A stretch of DNA of 17,333 nt from Candidatus Aenigmatarchaeota archaeon. Its GTDB lineage: Archaea > Aenigmatarchaeota > Aenigmatarchaeia > QMZP01 > JAFGSV01. The stretch is taken from positions 77,951-95,283 of the forward strand of contig CP070804.1 of NCBI GenBank assembly GCA_020343635.1. The letters run 5' to 3'. The notes under the pieces are model-generated. The model did not search any database and was not told where the DNA came from. It was given only the letters and a program-made list of their open reading frames with translations. The position numbers were made by a program, and so were the translations under genes. Of the stretch, positions 1 through 7,066 are shown piece after piece; the first letter of the stretch is position 1, and each line of letters starts with the position of its first letter.

Positions 1-1685
1 CTGCTGGTCTCATGCGTCTTCTTGAGGTCTTCCCTCGCCTTCTCCAGATCCTTTTGCGCCTGCTCAACGTCCCTGAGAAGGGCCGTCAGCTTGGCGTCAG
101 AGGGCTTTATGGCGCTGTCCATCTTGGATACCCTGGTGCTGATGCCCTCTATCTCCTTTTTGATGGCATCCCCGACAAGCCTGTTGACATGGCCTGGCTG
201 CGCAAGAAGCTGATCTATGGTATGGTTAACTATGTCCTCCTTTATCTCAAGGACCTCACCCATCTTGTTCTTAAGCTCTTTCCTGAACTCTTCAATCTTC
301 TTGCTTGTGTTATCAGAAATGTGCTTGGGAAGCCATTCGCGGGTCTGCTCTATCCTCTTCTCAAGCTCTCTGAACATGTCAATTTTCACTACGTCTGGGG
401 CCACCTTTTCCAGTTCCTTGATCCTCGCTTTCAGCTGGTTTAAGAGCTCTTCCTCTTTTCCCTCGCCCGGAAGCCTGATGGGCTTCAGCCCGGACGCAAG
501 TACTGCCAGATCCTGCATCTTCTTCTCTATTGCCGTCATCTTCTTCTTGATTTCATGGTATTCCTCAACCGGGAACTGACCCTTGAACTTCTTGAGCTCT
601 TCAAGCGCATCCGGGGCCATGCCTATCTTGGCCGACTTGTCCTCTATCTCCCCGATATTCGACTTTATGGAATCGAGCTCCTTCTTCACATCATCCAGCT
701 TAAGCTGGGTGGCTGCCGCGCCCTTCGCGTCCTTCAGGTCTGCTATATCCTTGCCTTGGTTTAGGACCGTTTCCTTTATGCTCGTCAGCATGTTTTCAAT
801 CTCTTCAACATTCTTGGAGGCCTCTCTTTCTGGCCTCTCCTTTCCTTTTACGGCAGCTGCTTTAGCGACATCCAGCCCGGAAACCTTCTGCTCCAGCTTG
901 TCTATCCTGTCAAGGACCTCCGTTGCCGGCTTTTCCCCCTCCTTTGGGGGCTGTTTTCTAGCATCAGCGGCGACAGCCGCCTCAAGCATCTTGACCCTTT
1001 CCAGAAGATCGTCAGGCGCTCCTGCCGGGGCCTTTGCAGCCATCTCTGCTGATTTGAGGGTCTGCTCCTTCAGCTGACTTTTGAGTGTTTCCATCTCTGC
1101 GGATATCTTCTCTATTTTATCTATCTTCTGGATCACATCGCTGGGCGTTTCCCTGGGAAGTTTCTCGAGGTCGGAAAGCTTTTGCCTTATTCCGGAAAGC
1201 TGATCGCGTATAGCGGCAGGGACATCCGCTTCTATCTCAGGGGGCTTTGCAGCTTCCAGCTGGTCTATCCTCTTCTTCAGCTCATTGATTACGCTCTCGT
1301 CCACCTTTGGCGGTGCAGGGGGCCCGGCCTTTTCCAGCGTGCCCACCTTCATCTTGAGTGCTTCCATTTCACTGGTTATGGCACCCAGGTCTGCCTGCAC
1401 TTTGCTGGTGTCTGCAGGAGGGGCCTTGCTGAGCGATGCTTTGAGCACTTCTAGGTCCTTTACCAGCTTTTCTGCCTTCTTCAGGTCTTCGGCCTTCTCT
1501 TCAAGCTCTTTCTCCTTTCCGGCCGCTTCCGGCCTAGGAAAGCCTGTGAGGCTGGCCTTGTCGAGCTCATTCTTCACGTTTATTATATCCAGTTTGTTAA
1601 CGAGCTGCAAGTCCTCCAATTCTGCAAGCTTGTCCTTTATCGATTTCAGGACATCCGAGTCTGTATTTTCCTTTTCCTCTGCCAT
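1..1685 (-). CDS. Long coiled-coil protein, C-terminus beyond left edge
   Basis: The frame is open from ATG at 1685 to the left edge, giving 561 residues (MAEEKENTDSDVLKSI...). There is no signal peptide or membrane segment, so it should be cytoplasmic. It is rich in Glu, Lys, Asp and Ala, with hydrophobic residues at heptad spacing. The first half is a series of short helical units such as INELKKRIDQLEA, IDKIEKISAEMETLKSQLK and VLDRIDKLEQKVSGL, separated by Pro/Ala-rich linkers (KAGPPAPPKVDES, AKAPAGAPDD, KQPPKEGEKPATE). The later part is more continuous helix and contains a Trp in EQTREWLPKHI. It is the last visible gene of the minus-strand run starting at 5162, 37 bases after the pilin-like gene, and no clear ribosome site precedes it. 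An AT-rich TATA-like stretch near 1712-1722 could give it its own promoter. I do not recognise a family. A structural or scaffold role for the surface apparatus encoded upstream is inference only. Confidence 0.85.
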   Translation of the reverse strand, partial: MAEEKENTDSDVLKSIKDKLAELEDLQLVNKLDIINVKNELDKASLTGFPRPEAAGKEKELEEKAEDLKKAEKLVKDLEVLKASLSKAPPADTSKVQADLGAITSEMEALKMKVGTLEKAGPPAPPKVDESVINELKKRIDQLEAAKPPEIEADVPAAIRDQLSGIRQKLSDLEKLPRETPSDVIQKIDKIEKISAEMETLKSQLKEQTLKSAEMAAKAPAGAPDDLLERVKMLEAAVAADARKQPPKEGEKPATEVLDRIDKLEQKVSGLDVAKAAAVKGKERPEREASKNVEEIENMLTSIKETVLNQGKDIADLKDAKGAAATQLKLDDVKKELDSIKSNIGEIEDKSAKIGMAPDALEELKKFKGQFPVEEYHEIKKKMTAIEKKMQDLAVLASGLKPIRLPGEGKEEELLNQLKARIKELEKVAPDVVKIDMFRELEKRIEQTREWLPKHISDNTSKKIEEFRKELKNKMGEVLEIKEDIVNHTIDQLLAQPGHVNRLVGDAIKKEIEGISTRVSKMDSAIKPSDAKLTALLRDVEQAQKDLEKAREDLKKTHETS

Positions 1686-1722
1686 CGTTATCAACTATAA
1701 TTTATGATTTTCTGCTATAAAT

Positions 1723-2232
1723 CTATAATTCGGCCTCTGCAGACACTCCCGGGCACACCGAATTGATAACCTTTACCTCCTTCAGTAAAGCTATGCTCTC
1801 GTTCCAGTCCTCGCTTATATTGGCCGTTAACAGGGAAGACGAGCCAGGTCTCAGGGGGTAGGACGAAGTGAACTGGCTTGAATCCGTGGCATCATAATGG
1901 ATTATGTTCTCGTGTGTCGCGTTCTCTATCAGCACCTCGAATGAAATGTCGTAAAGGTTCACGTTCCCTGTGTTAACCACCCTCACCCTTATCCAGTCGG
2001 ACTCGTTGGCGCTGACGTTGAGGCTGAAGTTGTACTTTATGCCGTAATTGCCGTAGCTGCTGTCAAAGTCCAATCCGGCCTGGCGGCATCTGACCTGCTG
2101 CTCTGTGCTGATTCCGGTCTCGTTGGCGGTGGTGAGTACGAGATCGTAAATCCACGGAGCTACAAGAGAGGCTATGGTCAGCGAAAGTACTATCAGTATG
2201 ACGACCGAAACGATAGGAGACAAAGCTTTCAT
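1723..2232 (-). CDS. Archaeal type IV pilin-like protein
   Basis: The protein has 169 residues. Its N-terminus MKALSPIVSVVILIVLSL matches the archaeal pilin pattern: a very short charged leader ending in Lys-Ala, then [L/V/I]SP and a hydrophobic helix up to about residue 28. Family knowledge predicts cleavage after Ala3 by a prepilin peptidase. The rest is a secreted, Thr/Ser/Asn-rich beta-type domain with several N-x-S/T sequons (NETG, NVSANES, NATHEN, NISEDWNES) and two Cys (residues about 49 and 160) that could form a disulfide. It lies 22 bases after the preceding gene and 37 before the coiled-coil gene. The ATG start puts the leader directly at the N-terminus, which supports the choice. 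No pilus ATPase or platform protein is in view, so filament assembly is not shown. Confidence 0.85.
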   Translation of the reverse strand: MKALSPIVSVVILIVLSLTIASLVAPWIYDLVLTTANETGISTEQQVRCRQAGLDFDSSYGNYGIKYNFSLNVSANESDWIRVRVVNTGNVNLYDISFEVLIENATHENIIHYDATDSSQFTSSYPLRPGSSSLLTANISEDWNESIALLKEVKVINSVCPGVSAEAEL

Positions 2233-2254
2233 GTTTATTATTTGACTCTATCAC

Positions 2255-2974
2255 TTAAAATTGTTCTTCGCCCTCGATTATCATGAAATCTGCGCCCGAT
2301 TCAAGGGTGAATGTCACTGTGTAGTTATTCAGGAAAACATAATCCGTGTTCATGTGCGCCTTTACCTGACCCCTTGCGAGCGCGTTTCCTTTCGTGACAA
2401 TCTCTGTGTATCCGGTCCCGCTCGCGGACTGGGGGTTGTTGTCTATGGATATCTCAAGCCTCTCCAGGTCCAGCCATATGCCCAGATCCTTGTTGTAGAT
2501 GTCTAGCAGGATCTCGCTCGTGTTATATGCAGCGGGAGAGCCTTCGGAGCCTATCTTCTTCAGGTATATTATCAGATGCTGGTTTTCGAGCACATACGCT
2601 GACAGGCTCTGGTTCTCGTAGGCCCTCACGTCAAGGTTCGAACCAACCACGAGGTTGCCTATCCTCTGCATGCTCCTGGGAGAAACTATCATGGAATCTG
2701 TCTCAAGTGTCCACTTTACGGTGTCAATATCCTCATGGAGTTTCAGGTCCCCTGCCCCCATGGTAACATGAAGGCTCTTTCTGCTGCCCTTTCCCTGCGA
2801 TGCCACTTCCTGTATGGCTTCGTCAAGGTCGAGCATGAATGACTGCGTCTGTTCGAAAACGGAAGCCGCCTGCATGGAATATATCACGGGTGATGCCATT
2901 GTATAGACAAGGAAGACTATTGTAATTATTATGGCGAGGAATATCACCTCCATGCTTATTGTAATCCCTTTCAT
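2255..2974 (-). CDS. Pilin-like membrane-anchored secreted protein
   Basis: The protein has 239 residues. Its N-terminus MKGITISMEVIFLAIIITIVF has the short Lys-Gly leader of class III secreted proteins, with Glu at position 9 at the mouth of the hydrophobic helix (about residues 9-30). In true pilins a Glu near this position guides subunit assembly. A sequence AGGATC sits about 7 bases before the ATG and fixes the start. The body is predicted extracytoplasmic and contains several N-x-S/T sequons (NQSLS, NTSE, NNYT) and no Cys. It is the fifth gene of the minus-strand run, with gaps of 24 and 22 bases to its neighbours. The specific family is not recognised. It may be a minor pilin or pseudopilin. 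Confidence 0.8.
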   Translation of the reverse strand: MKGITISMEVIFLAIIITIVFLVYTMASPVIYSMQAASVFEQTQSFMLDLDEAIQEVASQGKGSRKSLHVTMGAGDLKLHEDIDTVKWTLETDSMIVSPRSMQRIGNLVVGSNLDVRAYENQSLSAYVLENQHLIIYLKKIGSEGSPAAYNTSEILLDIYNKDLGIWLDLERLEISIDNNPQSASGTGYTEIVTKGNALARGQVKAHMNTDYVFLNNYTVTFTLESGADFMIIEGEEQF

Positions 2975-2998
2975 AAGATCCTGTTTTAATTTGGTTTT

Positions 2999-3541
2999 TC
3001 AGGCTAATAACTCTTTCCTGACTACGTCATCTCCCCTTTCGAGGGAAATCAGTGAATAAATGCTGGTTTTGTTGGAAAGCAGGAAACTGTACGTCTCATC
3101 TCCGTCTATGTTAAGTGTGAGGTTGAATCCGTATACAGGAACTGTGAAAATCGAATAGTTGAGTGTATCGAGATTCGCCTCAATATCCCTGTGCGTTCCG
3201 GAGACGTTTACCCCTATCACCTTTGCAACATCCATGGAGTTGTAAACGCTTACGTTGGTGCTGCCGTTGGAAGGGATGAAAACGACATGTAAAACGTCCA
3301 GATCTACCCCCCTGTCAAGGACTCTATTCTTTGCGAATGTGGTGAAATTCTGAAGGGTCATGAGCGGCGCTGAGCTGTTTATGCCTATGTTAAGTGCAGG
3401 GGGGAACTCCTTCCTAAGATTCTCGGCAATCATTTCCATGTCAGTTGACGGCGAACCGGTTATCTGTATGGTCGGTGAAATGCCGAAGAACAGCAGCACG
3501 CATATGAAAATCGCGCCTATTATGAAGAACTGCCCCTTCAT
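2999..3541 (-). CDS. Pilin-like secreted protein with MKGQFF leader
   Basis: The protein has 180 residues and begins MKGQFFIIGAIFICVLLFFG, a Lys-Gly leader followed by Gln and a hydrophobic helix to about residue 22. This matches the class III signal arrangement cleaved after Gly. The remainder is predicted extracytoplasmic, about 155 residues, with many N-x-S/T sequons (NSSA, NFTT, NGSTNVS, NVSG, NYS, NLT, NKTS). Its start lies one base after the stop codon of the upstream gene (3543), so the two are almost certainly translated from one message. The beta-rich pattern after residue 85 (VLHVVFIPSN) does not match a family I know. Confidence 0.8.
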   Translation of the reverse strand: MKGQFFIIGAIFICVLLFFGISPTIQITGSPSTDMEMIAENLRKEFPPALNIGINSSAPLMTLQNFTTFAKNRVLDRGVDLDVLHVVFIPSNGSTNVSVYNSMDVAKVIGVNVSGTHRDIEANLDTLNYSIFTVPVYGFNLTLNIDGDETYSFLLSNKTSIYSLISLERGDDVVRKELLA

Positions 3542-3542
3542 C

Positions 3543-3917
3543 CTATTCTGTGAAGATATAGAGAATCACCTCCACTGGCTCATACTGCTCATCCCCGGAT
3601 ATGAGCAGGTTCGATGCCCAAATGTTCTCACTGTCCGGGACAGAGCCTATGCACGTGCTCGCGTTGCATATTGTAACAGAATGATTCAGGCCGAAAAGAT
3701 AGCCCGTCGTGTCTATGTCTGAATTTATGGCAGTTGTATTCATGTCTGCAGCATACGCCCTGAGCGTCCCTCTGTCATAGAGGATGTTCAGACTCTTGTA
3801 GCCCTGAGTCTGCACGGATGGGGTAAACTGGACGCTCGTCGAAATCAGCAGGGCTACGAACAGCAGTATCACCATTCCGGCCATTATCGACTCCACTGTT
3901 TTCCACTGTCCTTTCAT
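3543..3917 (-). CDS. Small pilin-like secreted protein
   Basis: The protein has 124 residues from ATG 3917, whose first base overlaps the last base of the upstream TGA (TGATG arrangement). The reading frame is open for 35 more codons upstream, but that extension is very Arg-rich, lies inside the upstream gene, and would bury the leader. The overlap start is therefore preferred. The N-terminus MKGQWKTVESIMAGMVILLFV has the Lys-Gly leader, a Glu at residue 9 and a hydrophobic helix to about residue 27. The mature part has two Cys close together (ICNASTCIG), probably a disulfide. The short length suggests a minor pilin or a pseudopilin-like subunit. Confidence 0.8.
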   Translation of the reverse strand: MKGQWKTVESIMAGMVILLFVALLISTSVQFTPSVQTQGYKSLNILYDRGTLRAYAADMNTTAINSDIDTTGYLFGLNHSVTICNASTCIGSVPDSENIWASNLLISGDEQYEPVEVILYIFTE

Positions 3918-4609
3918 CACCACAACCTCACGCTTATGTTTACATCTCCGCCTTCCCAGAGGCTGCCGGAGAAGGGAAAGACGAACACGTCTCTTCCGGA
4001 AGCAGGGACTATTGTCCCGCATTCGTATTCGAGTCCGCCTTGCTCGACAAGTACGTTGAAATCAAAGGTGACGCCTATCGTTCTCTTAACGGTCTGATAG
4101 CTCTGGTTAATCTGAGTGCAGATCTGGCTGTTCTTGTCAGAAGAGAATATTTCCAAACTTTCAGTTCCCCACATGCTTGTCTGGTTGTCATCGCCTATTG
4201 TTATTGACTGGTTACAGTTAATAGGCACTTCCCAGTCAATATTCTTGATGAAAAAGTAGTTGTCTCCTGTTGTCAGGTTGGCTTCCCAGTAGAGCTTCTG
4301 GTCTGTGGTGGAACAGTCGAGGCTGGTGCCGGAGAGCCTGTCCAGGACTACCAGTGTGGAGTTCCTCTGCCCCGCTGTCCAGTCCATGTATGTCCATACA
4401 GTAACACCATTCGCGTCCGCGTCTGAGGTAATGTTGACCGGAGTTATCAAAAGTTCGGCAGACATGTAGTCAGATATTTTTTCTGCTGCACTGAGAGCGG
4501 TATCCGATCTGGAAACAGTCTGTGATGAACCCAGAAGCGAGTAGTGGGCGAAACCCCATGTGACGAACATGAGAAATATTACGACCGAGATTATCCAATC
4601 AATGCGCAT
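3917..4609 (-). CDS. N-terminally anchored secreted protein of the archaeosortase operon
   Basis: The protein has 230 residues. One hydrophobic segment at the N-terminus (MRIDWIISVVIFLMFVTWGF, about residues 4-21) is followed by an extracytoplasmic domain with four Cys (LDCST, INCNQ, QICTQ, YECGT) and several N-x-S/T sequons. The N-terminus lacks the Lys-Gly or Lys-Ala leader of its neighbours, so it is more likely an uncleaved anchor than a processed pilin, though a divergent leader cannot be excluded. It overlaps the end of the archaeosortase gene by 11 bases and the start of the next gene by one base, which strongly implies translational coupling. No family recognised. Confidence 0.8.
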   Translation of the reverse strand: MRIDWIISVVIFLMFVTWGFAHYSLLGSSQTVSRSDTALSAAEKISDYMSAELLITPVNITSDADANGVTVWTYMDWTAGQRNSTLVVLDRLSGTSLDCSTTDQKLYWEANLTTGDNYFFIKNIDWEVPINCNQSITIGDDNQTSMWGTESLEIFSSDKNSQICTQINQSYQTVKRTIGVTFDFNVLVEQGGLEYECGTIVPASGRDVFVFPFSGSLWEGGDVNISVRLW

Positions 4610-5162
4610 ACTTTAATTTTTCTCTGAGCGCGATTATATGTTTTTTAATAAAATCCCATTTCAGCCATGCCAGCCACAGAACTATGATCAGCGCCGTGAG
4701 CCCAACCTGCCACATGAAATCATGGAAAAACATGACCGCTTCCCTTCCCAGTGTCTGCTCGATCACTATCGCCGTGACTATCCTGGCAAGGTTTCCGGCG
4801 TATATCAGGGGTATGCCTATAAGAAGGCCCAGCACCCGCTTCCTCATACTTGCTCCGAGTGTGGCGAATATGAGCGCAAAGTAGGCCACCATGGATTTCC
4901 ATCCCGTGCAGTCAGGCCCTATGTATATGACGAAAGGTCTGCATGTTCCTATCATCAGCATGAGGTTGCTCTTGTCCACTTCGAGACCCATGGCCTTTAG
5001 CAGGATATGGGAATGGTCTGTAACGGCCTCCTGCACGGGTAGCAGGCTCGGGTTAAGCCAAAGTATCAGGTAGAGGGGGACTGCTAGCGTGAGGAAACGT
5101 ATAAGGAACTGAAGCACTTCCCACTGCTTCTGCTGCCTCCTGGTAAGCCTTGGGAAATTCAT
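4599..5162 (-). CDS. Archaeosortase/exosortase family membrane transpeptidase
   Basis: The protein has 187 residues and about five hydrophobic helices (roughly 17-37, 68-82, 90-104, 110-132, 152-167). The family's three catalytic residues are all visible: Cys85 in GPDCTGWKSM, Arg127 in GNLARIV and His147 in FFHDFMWQ, in the usual order and at the ends of membrane helices. Known members cut proteins at a C-terminal tripartite sorting signal and transfer them to another anchor. It is the first gene of the minus-strand run and its start sits about 27 bases from a TATA-like GTTATATA complement, suggesting a leaderless message. None of the proteins encoded in this window ends with a recognisable sorting signal, so its substrate is unknown. 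The length is on the short side for the family but includes the complete catalytic core. Confidence 0.88.
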   Translation of the reverse strand: MNFPRLTRRQQKQWEVLQFLIRFLTLAVPLYLILWLNPSLLPVQEAVTDHSHILLKAMGLEVDKSNLMLMIGTCRPFVIYIGPDCTGWKSMVAYFALIFATLGASMRKRVLGLLIGIPLIYAGNLARIVTAIVIEQTLGREAVMFFHDFMWQVGLTALIIVLWLAWLKWDFIKKHIIALREKLKYAH

Positions 5163-5205
5163 TATAATATTTAATTATTAGTATGTTATATATTCACAGA
5201 TTAAC
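5163..5205. promoter_or_regulatory. Divergent promoter region, archaeosortase operon and HTH gene
   Basis: A 43-base AT-rich spacer lies between two divergent start codons. GTTATATA at 5186-5193 reads TATATAAC on the minus strand and lies about 27 bases from the minus ATG, fitting a leaderless transcript. ATATTTAATTATT near 5167-5179 is a weaker TATA candidate for the plus strand, about 32 bases before ATG 5206. Each box lies within the transcribed or upstream zone of the other, so the two promoters probably interfere and could be controlled jointly by the HTH protein (inference). Confidence 0.5.
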
Positions 5206-5505
5206 ATGAAATGCGAAAGGGCCGTCCATGACATTTTTCCGGTAGCAAGAGCCATGATAGCAAAAAAATTGATAGACGTCTACAAGTTCTCCCAGACCAA
5301 GGCAGCGGAAAATCTGGGACTCTCGCAGCCTGCGATTTCCCAGTACAAGAAGAACCTCAGGGGCAACAAGGCCAAATCACTGATGGAGAACCAGAAGTTT
5401 GTGGAGATATCAAACGATATAGCAAAGAGAATCGCGCAAGGCAGCCTGAAAAGGGAAAACATGGATGAGGAGATGTGCAGGTTCTGCAGGATTTATGAGG
5501 ACTGA
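5206..5505 (+). CDS. Small HTH regulator with C-terminal CxxC
   Basis: The protein has 99 residues. A helix-turn-helix spans about 28-50 (FSQTKAAENLGLSQPAISQY), of the Xre/Cro-like type. It is preceded by a helical N-terminus (HDIFPVARAMIAKKLIDVY) and followed by a helical stretch ending in CRFCRI (Cys91, Cys94), with one more Cys at position 3. This arrangement, a short HTH protein with N-terminal Cys and a terminal CxxC, matches a widespread family of small archaeal predicted regulators (COG2522-like, from memory). The Cys could bind a metal or Fe-S cluster or sense redox state, which is inference. It is transcribed divergently from the archaeosortase operon and precedes the FKBP-thioredoxin fusion gene by 56 bases. 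Its targets are unknown; the adjacent envelope genes are obvious candidates. Confidence 0.85.
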   Translation: MKCERAVHDIFPVARAMIAKKLIDVYKFSQTKAAENLGLSQPAISQYKKNLRGNKAKSLMENQKFVEISNDIAKRIAQGSLKRENMDEEMCRFCRIYED

Positions 5506-5524
5506 TGGGTACAAAAAGGTTAAG

Positions 5525-5532
5525 ATATTTAA
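5525..5532 (+). promoter_or_regulatory. TATA-like box for the FKBP-thioredoxin gene
   Basis: ATATTTAA, preceded by purine-rich AAAGGTTAAG that could act as a BRE, is centred about 33 bases before the GTG at 5562. A start of transcription about 25 bases downstream would give a very short leader containing only the AGGTGG ribosome site. Read from sequence only. Confidence 0.45.
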
Positions 5533-5561
5533 GTCATACTGTCAATGTAAGATGTTATTAG

Positions 5562-7064
5562 GTGGTACTAATAGCCAGAAAGAAGGAGGCAAAGCGCAGA
5601 AAGAAGGCAAAGAAGTCCTTTTCTGCTGATTTTTTCAGGGGCAGACCCTTTCTTTACACTGCGGTTGCTGTAATAGTTGTCGTTGCAATAGTTACCGCCG
5701 GATGGAGGGTAAGCACTATGACCTTGCCGGGATCTGCGACAGCCGGTACAGCCCAGCAGGCTTCGGGAACCGGAATAGTCAGCGGTGACACTGTTACTGT
5801 TGAATACACAGGCGTCTTGGACAACGGCGAGGAATTTGACTCCGGTGATCTGGAATTCGAGGTGGGCGCCGGACAGATGATAGAGGGGTTCGAGGAAGGC
5901 GTATTGGGAATGCAGGAAGGCGAGGAGAAGACATTCACCATACCTCCTGAGAAGGCCTACGGGCCGAAAGATCCCGCCAAGACACAGGTGGTTTCTCTGC
6001 TGAGAACTATTAACAAGACCATCGAAGTGACGCCTGACCAGTTCGAACAGGTTATCGGCGAGGTCCCCGTAGAGGGGGAAACATTCTCCACTGAAACGAT
6101 GACATGGCCCGTGAAGGTACTTTCTGTCTCCAGCGAAACTGTCATAATTGAATACCTGGTCGAAGAAGGTGACACGATGGATTATGATTATGGATTCGAG
6201 ACTGCTCACATAGAAGGTGACGTCATTGAGATGACACTCACGCCGACAGTCGGTGCTGAGATCATGACTTTGTACGGCCCGCTTAAGATCGTGTCCGCTG
6301 ATGAGGAGAGCATGACCATCGACTTCAATCAACCGCTTGCAGGAGAATCCCTTACTTTCACTGTGAAGGTACTGAATGTCAGCAAGCCGGCGGCAGCCAG
6401 TTCAGTGTCAACTGTGGCTGATGGCGATGTATGCCCGCAGCTCGGACTGACGAAATCTGCCAGGCCGAATGTCGAGCTGTTCATAATGTCGCTGTGTCCT
6501 TACGGACTGCAGATGCAGAAGGCATTCTTGCCTGCCATGGACCTTCTTGGTGACTATGCTGATTTCGACGTGAAATGGGTTTCATACATAATGCACGGGA
6601 AGCCAGAGATAGACGAGAACAACGTGCAGGAATGCATACAGAGGGAATACCCCGACAAGTACACGTCATATGCCACGTGCTATACCACTACCGGGGAAAC
6701 AGACAACTGCGTGACGCTTAAGGGAATAGACAAGACTGTCATTGATGCCTGCATAGCTGACCTAGACTCGGAATTCGGGATAACATCACTTTATGACGAC
6801 AAGAGCACGTGGAGCGGGGGAAGATATCCCCAGTATCCTGTTCATGCGGCCGAGAACGCCCAGTATGGCGTCCAGGGTTCACCGACACTTGTAATAAACG
6901 GCAAGGTGGTGAGAGTCAACAGGTCACCCGAAGACGTCAAGCAGGCTGTATGCTGTGCATTCACCAATCCGCCTGCAGAATGTAACCAGATACTCAGCGC
7001 GGTTCCTGCTTCTCCGGGAATAGGCGGCGGTACAGGCAGTGACTCGAGCGCTTCATGCGGTTAG
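5562..7064 (+). CDS. Membrane-anchored FKBP prolyl isomerase fused to DsbA-like thioredoxin domain
   Basis: The protein has 500 residues. A Lys/Arg-rich cytoplasmic tail (1-29) and one membrane helix (about 31-48) place the rest outside the membrane. An FKBP domain follows: residues 75-135 carry TVEYTGVLDNGEEFDSG and MIEGFEEGVLGMQEGE, then a long insert as in archaeal SlyD-like FKBPs, then FNQPLAGESLTFTVKV at 255-270. Residues about 302-470 are a thioredoxin fold of the DsbA type, with the active-site position FIMSLCPYGLQ (Cys312) and the cis-Pro loop GSPTLVING (Pro441). The usual CxxC is CPYG here, so only one active-site Cys remains. Many further Cys (291, 358, 373, 383, 397, 464, 465, 474, 499) suggest structural disulfides or a relay. 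The inferred role is folding of secreted proteins by prolyl isomerisation and thiol chemistry, fitting the secreted proteins encoded on both sides. The start is uncertain: GTG 5562 lies directly after an in-frame stop and inside AGGTGG, while ATA 5571 is 5 bases after that ribosome site. Confidence 0.9.
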   Translation: MVLIARKKEAKRRKKAKKSFSADFFRGRPFLYTAVAVIVVVAIVTAGWRVSTMTLPGSATAGTAQQASGTGIVSGDTVTVEYTGVLDNGEEFDSGDLEFEVGAGQMIEGFEEGVLGMQEGEEKTFTIPPEKAYGPKDPAKTQVVSLLRTINKTIEVTPDQFEQVIGEVPVEGETFSTETMTWPVKVLSVSSETVIIEYLVEEGDTMDYDYGFETAHIEGDVIEMTLTPTVGAEIMTLYGPLKIVSADEESMTIDFNQPLAGESLTFTVKVLNVSKPAAASSVSTVADGDVCPQLGLTKSARPNVELFIMSLCPYGLQMQKAFLPAMDLLGDYADFDVKWVSYIMHGKPEIDENNVQECIQREYPDKYTSYATCYTTTGETDNCVTLKGIDKTVIDACIADLDSEFGITSLYDDKSTWSGGRYPQYPVHAAENAQYGVQGSPTLVINGKVVRVNRSPEDVKQAVCCAFTNPPAECNQILSAVPASPGIGGGTGSDSSASCG

Positions 7065-7066
7065 AA

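Noticed and set aside
12..1707. Several plus-strand open frames of 60-164 codons opposite the coiled-coil gene
   Set aside because: They are the complement of a 561-codon minus-strand frame whose heptad pattern is clearly protein-like. Their own translations are Ser/Phe/Leu-rich, as expected from antisense of Glu/Lys/Leu codons.
3918..4022. N-terminal extension of the gene at 3543-3917
   Set aside because: The extension is Arg-rich, lies entirely inside the upstream gene, and would hide the MKGQW leader that fits the neighbours. The TGATG overlap start is better.
1723..5162. Archaellum (fla/arl) operon
   Set aside because: There are several pilin-like leaders, but no archaellin with typical length and conserved core, and no ArlI, ArlJ or ArlH-type ATPase or platform gene in the window.
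5568..6332. A 254-codon minus-strand open frame inside the FKBP-thioredoxin gene
   Set aside because: The plus strand encodes recognisable FKBP motifs over the same bases, and the minus-strand translation shows no domain or ribosome site.
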